NCBI GenBank assembly: GCA_039029515.1
Contig: JBCCFX010000140.1
Location: 1-11,264, forward strand
Source of the DNA: JBCCFX01 sp039029515
GTDB lineage: Bacteria; Planctomycetota; Phycisphaerae; Phycisphaerales; SM1A02
DNA length: 11,264 nucleotides
Direction of reading: 5' to 3'
A program made the translations under genes and the position numbers. Positions 1 to 5,016 of the stretch are shown piece by piece. Every line of letters starts with the position of its first letter. Position 1 is the stretch's first letter. The notes under the pieces are model-generated. The model did not search any database, was not told where the DNA came from, and saw only the letters and a list, made by a program, of their open reading frames with translations.

Positions 1-49
1 ACCGCGCAGTGTTGAATGCGACTGACCCTGCACGCTCAACATGACAGCG

Positions 50-162
50 TGGACGAAAAAAAGGCCCGGCTGGAGACAAGCTCCAGACCGAGCCCTTCCG
101 GGGGTCAGATTGAAAGTCCCCTGAACAGGGGGAGTCGCCTAGGAATTTTCCCTAGGTGCTTG
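50..162 (-). ncRNA. Candidate small structured RNA with own promoter and terminator
   Basis: Read on the minus strand, this stretch carries three consecutive stem-loops: CCTAGG/CCTAGG (151-156 with 138-143), CCCCTG/CAGGGG (126-131 with 118-123) and a strong GC-rich terminator hairpin (63-94) followed by seven U. A promoter-like pair precedes it: TTGACG at 192-197 and TACCAT at 168-173, with an 18-base spacer. That would start a transcript near 161-163, giving an RNA of about 110 nt. I see no convincing minus-strand start codon with a ribosome binding site, so an RNA product is more likely than a peptide. It carries two C-rich runs that could pair with Shine-Dalgarno-like G-rich sequence, which is inference. 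It does not match 6S, SRP, tmRNA or RNase P RNA as I remember them. Alternatively it is the 3' end of an antisense transcript. Confidence 0.4.
56..94 (-). terminator. Intrinsic (Rho-independent) terminator, leftward
   Basis: On the minus strand the arm at 94-81 (GGCTCGG, a bulged T, then CTGGAG) pairs with 75-63 (CTCCAG then CCGGGCC) around a 5-base loop. This gives 13 pairs including one G-U wobble. Seven T follow directly (A at 56-62 on the plus strand). The plus strand has no T run after the hairpin, so the terminator acts on leftward transcription. Since the gene to the right is on the plus strand, the terminated transcript must begin close by. Confidence 0.75.
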
Positions 163-189
163 TCAGAATGGTAGTCCAATGTTTGTGAT
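160..189 (+). promoter_or_regulatory. Putative promoter for the secreted protein gene at 230
   Basis: TTGTCA (160-165) and TGTGAT (184-189), with an 18-base spacer, would start a transcript near 196. That leaves a leader of about 33 bases before the ATG at 230. If so, the upstream in-frame ATG at 179 would lie outside the mRNA, agreeing with the ribosome binding site evidence for the later start. It is interleaved with the opposite-facing promoter at 168-197. Confidence 0.3.
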
Positions 190-197
190 GGCGTCAA
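168..197 (-). promoter_or_regulatory. Putative sigma70-type promoter for the small RNA
   Basis: Minus-strand TTGACG (197-192) matches five of six bases of the -35 consensus, and TACCAT (173-168) matches four of six of the -10 consensus. The spacer is 18 bases. It points towards the terminator at 56-94. The assignment is by eye only, and base composition could produce such a pair by chance. Confidence 0.35.
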
Positions 198-229
198 CCA
201 CCGTGGATTGGATGGCGCAAAGGAACCTC

Positions 230-2302
230 ATGCCGCTGCAATGGGCTCGGAAACGCGTGTATACGTCCTGGCTGGCGGCCATCGTCATGCTGATCGCTCA
301 TCGCGCCGGGCTCGGGCAGACGTTGAATTTCGACGATCCGATCCCTGCGCCGCCGATTCTGGGGCAGGAGAACGTCGTTGCAGACCGGCAGTCTGAACTC
401 CATGCGGCCATGGTCGAGTCACGCATCGTGGCTGATACCGCGGACGACCCGGGCGAAGCTGCTCATGCACGATGGATGACCGCGGTCGATGCGTTGCTTC
501 GGTCCCGCTATGCAATGTGTGAAGATTCGATGACCGCAGCGCCGGAGTTGTTTCTTCTGGTCTCGACATTGCATCGTCATCGCGAACTGCTCCACGACGC
601 GTTTAATATGAAGGCGATCGACTCGTGGGTGACGCTGACCGCTGTGACGGCTGAGCTTGCTGCATCCGATGTCGGTTCGCCGGATGAGGCCGTGACACAA
701 TTGCGTGCGTGGGCGCAACGGTTGGACACGCATCTTCAACGGGTGTCCGATTTCGATGTGCACTCCGCCGCGTCTGCGAGTCTCGATGAGGCGATTGATC
801 TGGATCAGCTTGCGGATCGAATTGAAGCGTTGCCCGTTGATGTACCAGCACGGCCGTCGCTCTTGAACGCTCATGCGGTACTTGAGCGCGGTATGGCCTC
901 GCCGAGGCACAGAGAACACGCTCGCGGCCTCATCGCATCGATCGATAGTCTTGTCACGTGGTTGACGGTGATCGAATCAACGCCATGGATTGATGCACCA
1001 TTGCGCGCGGTATGTCATGAGACAGCGCGAGATCACATGAGCGCATTCATGATTCCTCGCGAGCGAACAAGAGCGGTGCGTGTCATGCGGTCGCTTGGCG
1101 TGCAGTCAACGTGTGTTGAGCATTTGACGGCACTGGCCGATGGTCGAATCCAGACGAAATCGATTCAGATCGCGGTGCTCGAGGCACTCCGTGAAGAACG
1201 CCGAGTCGATTGGACACGAGCAAATCTTGTGCTTGGGCGCATGCGCGCATATCGCGATCGACATCCCGATGATGCCCCCGATCTGACTCCGCGCGATCTT
1301 CGGACAGTCTACAAGCCCGCCCACCGTGCATATGAGTTGCATGAGAAGGCGCTGTTACGCGATGCGGTATGGTTGTCCGTTCGGTCAGATGAATCCGGCT
1401 TTATGGAGGTGCTCACACTGATCGCGGATCACGATCAGTCGTTGAAGGACCTCGATCGAATTCGCGCCATCTCAACCTGGATTGCGAACGCGGGACTGAT
1501 CAACAGTGGTCAACAGGCAGCGTTCTCATCGCGCATGCGCAAGCTCGCACGGGAGCTTGAACAACCGGAACGCCGGGAAGACGTTCGGCGTCAACTCGAT
1601 GTGTTTGCCACGCAGCTCGATGCGCTCTATCCGGTACCGTACGAGATTGAACTTCGTGTACCTGAACCGACGGCGGTCGAGTTGTCGGCGGGTCGTCACG
1701 CGGATCTTGTCAAACGCATTGATGAGGCACGAGCCGCGTGGATCGAGGCGTGGGCGAAAGGTGATTCGTACGAACCTGCCGTGCGCGACCTGCTTCGACT
1801 CGCCACGCTGACACAGTCCATGCAGCAAGTCACGACGTTGTTGGATGTCAATCGTCGTCATCGCGTCAATGCCTGGGCAGGATTCGACGCGAGCGACGAG
1901 TCGCTCGCCGTCCTGGGTGTGCAGGCGTCGAATAGGCTGAAGCTTGCATCGGTCGCCCTCGCGGACAATGCGGTGGCAACGGCTGACCGGCATGAACGGG
2001 AATTCAATCGCATCCAAGCGATTGTTTCACTCGTGGCGATGATCGACACTGCCGCCGCTTCGCTCGCGCCGCCGACCAATGCGCGGGCATTGCTTGTGCA
2101 GTTGGAAGCGCCGAGACCGCAGGATTGGGCGTCAGGGTCGCGCGTTGAGATTGCCCTGGTCTGCCGGGCACTGAGTGAATCAGATGCTGCGAATCGCCGG
2201 GGCAAAGACGCCGTTGCTCGCGGGTATCTGGAATGGGCGAATGATCTCGCCGGCCGAATCGTTGATCGAGTAGCGATGCCGACGACAGGAGTGGACAACT
2301 GA
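230..2302 (+). CDS. Hypothetical secreted, largely helical protein (690 aa)
   Basis: I do not recognise a family. The ATG at 230 is chosen because AAAGGA (219-224) lies five bases upstream. The in-frame ATG at 179 lacks a ribosome binding site. From 230 the protein opens with a signal-peptide-like segment: basic RKR at residues 7-9, a hydrophobic stretch at about 10-23, then small and polar residues (GLGQ, about 27-30). It is therefore probably exported to the periplasm. The rest is rich in Ala, Leu, Arg, Asp and Glu, with long amphipathic helical stretches. There are no obvious catalytic motifs, no CxxC pairs, and no membrane segments beyond the signal. A helical-repeat scaffold is possible but unproven. 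Its stop codon (2300-2302) shares one base with the next gene's start, implying co-transcription and translational coupling with the BshB1-like deacetylase. It may be lineage-restricted. Confidence 0.8.
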   Translation: MPLQWARKRVYTSWLAAIVMLIAHRAGLGQTLNFDDPIPAPPILGQENVVADRQSELHAAMVESRIVADTADDPGEAAHARWMTAVDALLRSRYAMCEDSMTAAPELFLLVSTLHRHRELLHDAFNMKAIDSWVTLTAVTAELAASDVGSPDEAVTQLRAWAQRLDTHLQRVSDFDVHSAASASLDEAIDLDQLADRIEALPVDVPARPSLLNAHAVLERGMASPRHREHARGLIASIDSLVTWLTVIESTPWIDAPLRAVCHETARDHMSAFMIPRERTRAVRVMRSLGVQSTCVEHLTALADGRIQTKSIQIAVLEALREERRVDWTRANLVLGRMRAYRDRHPDDAPDLTPRDLRTVYKPAHRAYELHEKALLRDAVWLSVRSDESGFMEVLTLIADHDQSLKDLDRIRAISTWIANAGLINSGQQAAFSSRMRKLARELEQPERREDVRRQLDVFATQLDALYPVPYEIELRVPEPTAVELSAGRHADLVKRIDEARAAWIEAWAKGDSYEPAVRDLLRLATLTQSMQQVTTLLDVNRRHRVNAWAGFDASDESLAVLGVQASNRLKLASVALADNAVATADRHEREFNRIQAIVSLVAMIDTAAASLAPPTNARALLVQLEAPRPQDWASGSRVEIALVCRALSESDAANRRGKDAVARGYLEWANDLAGRIVDRVAMPTTGVDN

Positions 2303-2991
2303 TGGCCAATATTCTCGTGGTGGGACCACATCCGGATGATCAAGAGCTTGGCATGGGCGGCACGATCGCCCGGCTTGTCGATGAGGGACACAACGTCCTG
2401 CTGCTCGATATGACGAACGGCGAACCGACGCCGTACGGCGATCCGGTGACGCGCGCGCAGGAAGCCGCGAAGGCGGCGGACATCCTCGGAGTCGAACGTC
2501 GGTCGATCGGGCTGCCGAATCGAATGGTCGTGCATTCCGTGGAAGCTCGTCATGCCGTGGCCGGCGTCATCCGCGAGCATCAGGCGGACATCGTGTTCAC
2601 GCCGTACTTTCAGGATGCGCATCCGGATCATCTTGCGGTCACGCGGATTGTCGAGGATGCACGTTTCGATGCCAAGCTGACCAAAATCGATCTGCCGGGC
2701 GAGCCGGTGTATCCGCGCTGGCTGTTTTACTACTACGCGACGCATTTGCGCTGGGTGGCCGATCCGAATTTCCTGATTGACATCACTGGCTACACCGACA
2801 AGAAGCGTGCATCGATCGTGGCGTATCACACGCAGTTCATTCTGCCGGAGAAGAACCGCCGCGTCGTGGACTGGATCGAGTCGGCGCACACCTATTTCGG
2901 GAGTCGGATCGGCACAGAAGCCGCGGAGCCATTCTTCACGAAGGAACCGATCGGCCTTGGCGGTCTGAGTGGTCTCGTTGGCGTCACGTGA
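2302..2991 (+). CDS. bshB1: PIG-L/LmbE-family deacetylase, BshB1 type
   Basis: Zinc-dependent N-acetylglucosaminyl deacetylase of the PIG-L family (229 aa, normal length). The BshB1 subgroup removes acetyl from N-acetylglucosaminyl-malate in bacillithiol synthesis in the cytoplasm. The sequence opens with GPHPDDQELGMGGTIA (residues 8-23), holding the zinc ligand pair H10 and D13 and the general-base aspartate D12. The second zinc motif is YFQDAHPDH (102-110), with H107 and H110. The C-terminal part also fits BshB1: WLFYYYATH (140-148), a VAYHTQF-type segment (173-179), and the ending AEPFFTKEPIGL (208-219). AGGAG (2287-2291) lies ten bases before the start, and the start overlaps the upstream stop by one base. 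No bshA or bshC is in this window, so bacillithiol synthesis is inferred. A glycan or other GlcNAc-conjugate deacetylase remains possible. Confidence 0.85.
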   Translation: MANILVVGPHPDDQELGMGGTIARLVDEGHNVLLLDMTNGEPTPYGDPVTRAQEAAKAADILGVERRSIGLPNRMVVHSVEARHAVAGVIREHQADIVFTPYFQDAHPDHLAVTRIVEDARFDAKLTKIDLPGEPVYPRWLFYYYATHLRWVADPNFLIDITGYTDKKRASIVAYHTQFILPEKNRRVVDWIESAHTYFGSRIGTEAAEPFFTKEPIGLGGLSGLVGVT

Positions 2992-3059
2992 TCACCGTGA
3001 TGGGATTTCACGGGGATGATCCATTGCGAGGCGTCGTATCACCGTCGAGGAACGGTGAT
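2991..3059 (+). promoter_or_regulatory. Two stem-loops sharing the octamer ATCACCGT
   Basis: A first hairpin at 2991-3017 pairs ATC-A-CCGTGA with TCACGG-G-GAT, with one mismatch and a 7-base loop. It contains the 11-base odd-centre palindrome ATCACCGTGAT (2991-3001). A second hairpin at 3038-3059 is perfect: ATCACCGT, loop CGAGGA, ACGGTGAT. The first octamer (2991-2998) could also pair with the 3' arm of the second hairpin (3052-3059). The second hairpin ends five bases before the AGGAG of the next gene. The role could be an operator, a processing or attenuation structure, or a weak terminator. There is no T run. Confidence 0.45.
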
Positions 3060-3075
3060 CTGCCAGGAGCGTGCG

Positions 3076-4167
3076 ATGCGTGGACGTGATTTCGGCTCAA
3101 TCGTCATGGGATTGATGGTGCTCGCAGGCATGCTGGCATTCGCGGATCCGCCGCCGGATGACCTGCTCGCAGGGCCGGAGTTCGAAACGACGGATGCGCA
3201 GCCCGGCGATACTGCGACACCAGATGTATCGCGTGAGATGACCATCGAAGAGCGCATCGAGCAGGACGTCGTCCTGCAGACAATCCGCGCTGTGGTCGAG
3301 CCGTCGGCGATGCAGTGGGGCGAGATCCTGCAGCTCTACCAGCAATTCAGGCGTGAACAGCGACAGGTCTTCACCGGCGTTCGTGATCGCATGGAACAAG
3401 CCGCAGATGAGGATCGCGCAGCGCAACGACGACTTCGTCGCGAGATCATGCGCGAGACACGAGAAGTATTGAACACGATCAACGCCGAATTCCTCGCATC
3501 CTGCAAGGCACTTATGGCGCCGACACAAGACGATGCATGGGAAGAATGCGCTGCTCAGCTTGAGTTGATGCCGGCACGTCTTCGTCGAGATCGAGACCGT
3601 GCATCCCGCGTTGATCAGGCACCGATGGCGGGCGAGACCGCGCCAGACTTCACGTTGACGACGCTCAACGGTGAAGCTGTTACGTTGTCCGCGCTCCGTG
3701 GACGCACCGTGGTACTGGAATTCGGAAGCTACACATGTCCGATCTTCAGGGGTAAGGTCCGCGACTTTGATGCCCTTCGAGCTGAACGTACCGATGTCGA
3801 GTGGTTGCTGATCTACACGCGCGAAGCACATCCGTCGAATGGCAACATCTCACGGCGTAACGTGCGCGAAGGCATTGAGATTCCTCGTCATCGCACGATG
3901 GTAGACCGTCAGCAGGTCGCACGCGAATGCGCGGATGCATTGGACTTGTCGATGCGCATCGTCGTGGATGACATGCGCAATCAGGTTGCGCGGCGGTATG
4001 ATGGCGCGCCGAATCGGTGTTTCGTCATCAACGCCGATGGTGTGATCGTCTCGAAGCAGATCTGGAGCGATCCGGCACGAACTGGCGCGGTGTTGGATGA
4101 ACTTGCCGCGGCGGCGCCGGCCGCGACGCAGCCCGCGACCCAGCCGTCATCTCAGCCGACAAGGTAG
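3076..4167 (+). CDS. Exported iodothyronine-deiodinase-like thioredoxin-fold protein (Cys form)
   Basis: The start at 3076 is chosen over an in-frame ATG at 3016 because AGGAG (3065-3069) lies six bases upstream and a clean signal peptide follows: R2, R4, hydrophobic 8-22, AFA|D cleavage near 23/24. Of the 363 residues, about 45-175 form a charged, helical or coiled-coil region of unknown role. The redoxin domain begins at about 184 (GETAPDFTL, 186-194). The active-site strand VLEFGSYTCPIF (213-224) has C221 (codon TGT, 3736-3738) where vertebrate deiodinases have selenocysteine in FGSCTUPPF. It continues with IYTREAHPS (E250, H252), IPRHRTMVDR (H272), VVDDMRNQ and NRCFVI (R314), all recognisable from the deiodinase family (T4_deiodinase, Pfam). 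The end is a Gln/Pro/Thr/Ala-rich tail. Thyroid hormone is surely not the substrate. A periplasmic thiol redox or reductive dehalogenation role is inference. A plain AhpC/TSA redoxin is the alternative. Confidence 0.8.
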   Translation: MRGRDFGSIVMGLMVLAGMLAFADPPPDDLLAGPEFETTDAQPGDTATPDVSREMTIEERIEQDVVLQTIRAVVEPSAMQWGEILQLYQQFRREQRQVFTGVRDRMEQAADEDRAAQRRLRREIMRETREVLNTINAEFLASCKALMAPTQDDAWEECAAQLELMPARLRRDRDRASRVDQAPMAGETAPDFTLTTLNGEAVTLSALRGRTVVLEFGSYTCPIFRGKVRDFDALRAERTDVEWLLIYTREAHPSNGNISRRNVREGIEIPRHRTMVDRQQVARECADALDLSMRIVVDDMRNQVARRYDGAPNRCFVINADGVIVSKQIWSDPARTGAVLDELAAAAPAATQPATQPSSQPTR

Positions 4168-4170
4168 TCC

Positions 4171-4196
4171 TCAGCGTCACCACATGGTGACGTTGG
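4171..4196. terminator. Stem-loop between convergent genes, probable bidirectional terminator
   Basis: CGTCACC (4175-4181), loop ACAT, GGTGACG (4186-4192) form a perfect 7-bp stem. It extends to about 11 pairs, with G-U wobbles, out to 4171 and 4196. It fills the 33-base gap between the stop of the deiodinase-like gene (4167) and the stop of dut (4201), the expected place for a shared terminator. Neither side has a long T run, so strength is uncertain. Confidence 0.55.
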
Positions 4197-4200
4197 CCCG

Positions 4201-4644
4201 TCAGTGCCCAGTGCTGCCGAATCCACCTGCGCCGCGCACCGTTTCTTCGAGTGAATCAACGCATTCGATTCGTGCGTGCATGACGGGTGCGATGACCATC
4301 TGCGCGATGCGCATGTTGGGCGTGATCACGAACGGCATACGACCGTGGTTGATCAGTGGCACTTTCACTTCGCCACGATAGTCCGCATCGATCGTGCCCG
4401 GCGTATTCGGTAACGAAATGCCGTGCCGCAGCGCAAGTCCGCTCCGCGGTCTGACCTGGGCTTCGTAGCCCGGTGGAATCGCCATGGCGAAGCCAGCCGG
4501 GACGAGCGCGATCTCGTGCGGGTTGATCGTGATCGCCTCGTCAATGGCGGCGTGGAGGTCCATGCCGGCCGCGTGATCGGATTGATACGCGGGAAGCTCG
4601 ACGGATGGATGGAGTCGTTGAATCTGTAGCGCGACATCATGCAT
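4201..4644 (-). CDS. dut: Deoxyuridine 5'-triphosphate nucleotidohydrolase (dUTPase)
   Basis: Hydrolyses dUTP to dUMP and pyrophosphate in the cytoplasm, keeping uracil out of DNA and supplying dUMP for thymidylate. All five motifs of the trimeric dUTPase family are present in order: AGMDLHAA (26-33), PRSGLA (66-71), PGTIDADYRGEV (82-93) with the catalytic Asp at about 86 and the uracil-stacking Tyr at 89, NMRIAQMVI (110-118), and the C-terminal phosphate-binding arm RGAGGFGSTG (137-146). The 147-residue length is normal and the gene looks intact. It is the last gene of a minus-strand run, 26 bases after the small coiled-coil gene. No ribosome binding site precedes the ATG. Instead TAGACT lies six bases upstream, so a leaderless transcript is possible. 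Confidence 0.97.
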   Translation of the reverse strand: MHDVALQIQRLHPSVELPAYQSDHAAGMDLHAAIDEAITINPHEIALVPAGFAMAIPPGYEAQVRPRSGLALRHGISLPNTPGTIDADYRGEVKVPLINHGRMPFVITPNMRIAQMVIAPVMHARIECVDSLEETVRGAGGFGSTGH

Positions 4645-4650
4645 GCGCGC

Positions 4651-4656
4651 AGTCTA
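4651..4656 (-). promoter_or_regulatory. Putative -10 element of a leaderless dut promoter
   Basis: Minus-strand TAGACT fits TANNNT and is separated from the dut ATG (4644) by exactly six bases. A transcript would therefore start at or next to the A of the ATG. No good -35 box is visible. The absence of a Shine-Dalgarno sequence supports the idea but does not prove it. Confidence 0.3.
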
Positions 4657-4670
4657 CGCGACGAATCGCG

Positions 4671-4919
4671 TTACGTGCCGATCAGGACCGGCTGATCAAG
4701 CATGCGATCGACGTGATCGAGCATTTGCTCCCCTGACGCGATGGCCCGCTCGATCGCCGATCGGCCGGTCACAGCGCGAATCGCATCGCACCGCCCAAGT
4801 TCATGGAGCTGTTGCTCACAGGTCTGATGTTGTCGTCGAAGGCGATCGATGGAGGCCGCAAGGTCACGTCGGAGCGACGTCAGCGACCGATCATCGCTTG
4901 TATGCAGGGCGTAGGTCAT
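4671..4919 (-). CDS. Small hypothetical coiled-coil protein (82 aa)
   Basis: I do not recognise the family. The reading frame is supported by a good ribosome binding site (GAGGA, five bases before the ATG) and by fitting exactly between two same-strand genes without overlap. It ends 26 bases before dut. Residues about 14-42 (LTSLRRDLAASIDRLRRQHQ and on) look like an amphipathic or coiled-coil helix. A second helix follows at about 54-75. There is no signal peptide, no membrane segment and one cysteine pair separated by nine residues (C34, C44), too far apart for a classical zinc knuckle. It is probably cytoplasmic. Its place between the glycan genes and dut gives no firm clue to function. Confidence 0.6.
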   Translation of the reverse strand: MTYALHTSDDRSLTSLRRDLAASIDRLRRQHQTCEQQLHELGRCDAIRAVTGRSAIERAIASGEQMLDHVDRMLDQPVLIGT

Positions 4920-5016
4920 GGCGGGTCCTCAGAAACGGGATGCCATTCGTCATCGCAGCGGTCAGATTCTCCCCCGATCTGTACTCAATCGGTCGAACCA
5001 GCGTTCAAACTTGGAA

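Noticed and set aside
1..44. End of an upstream plus-strand gene (frame ending in TGA at 42-44), or start of a leftward gene at ATG 42
   Set aside because: Only about 14 codons are visible in either case, with no ribosome binding site for the leftward ATG. It cannot be decided from this window.
50..162. Candidate RNA as bacterial SRP RNA, because CCGGAAGG occurs at 92-104 on the minus strand
   Set aside because: The rest of the conserved SRP apical loop (the AGCAGC side) is missing, and the overall stem layout of three separate hairpins does not fit.
179..229. Upstream start at 179 for the secreted protein gene
   Set aside because: No ribosome binding site precedes it, whereas AAAGGA is well placed before the ATG at 230. 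A start at 179 would also bury the signal peptide.
1858..2889. Long minus-strand open frame (343 codons) opposite the secreted protein and deacetylase genes
   Set aside because: It spans the junction of two well-supported plus-strand genes. Its translation shows no domain and has the His/Arg-rich composition of an antisense shadow.
3736..3738. Possible selenocysteine codon in the deiodinase-like gene
   Set aside because: The codon is TGT (Cys), not TGA. No recoding is needed and the frame is open throughout.
3097..3831. Minus-strand open frame opposite the deiodinase-like gene
   Set aside because: It is antisense to a gene with a signal peptide and conserved motifs. It has no recognisable features of its own.
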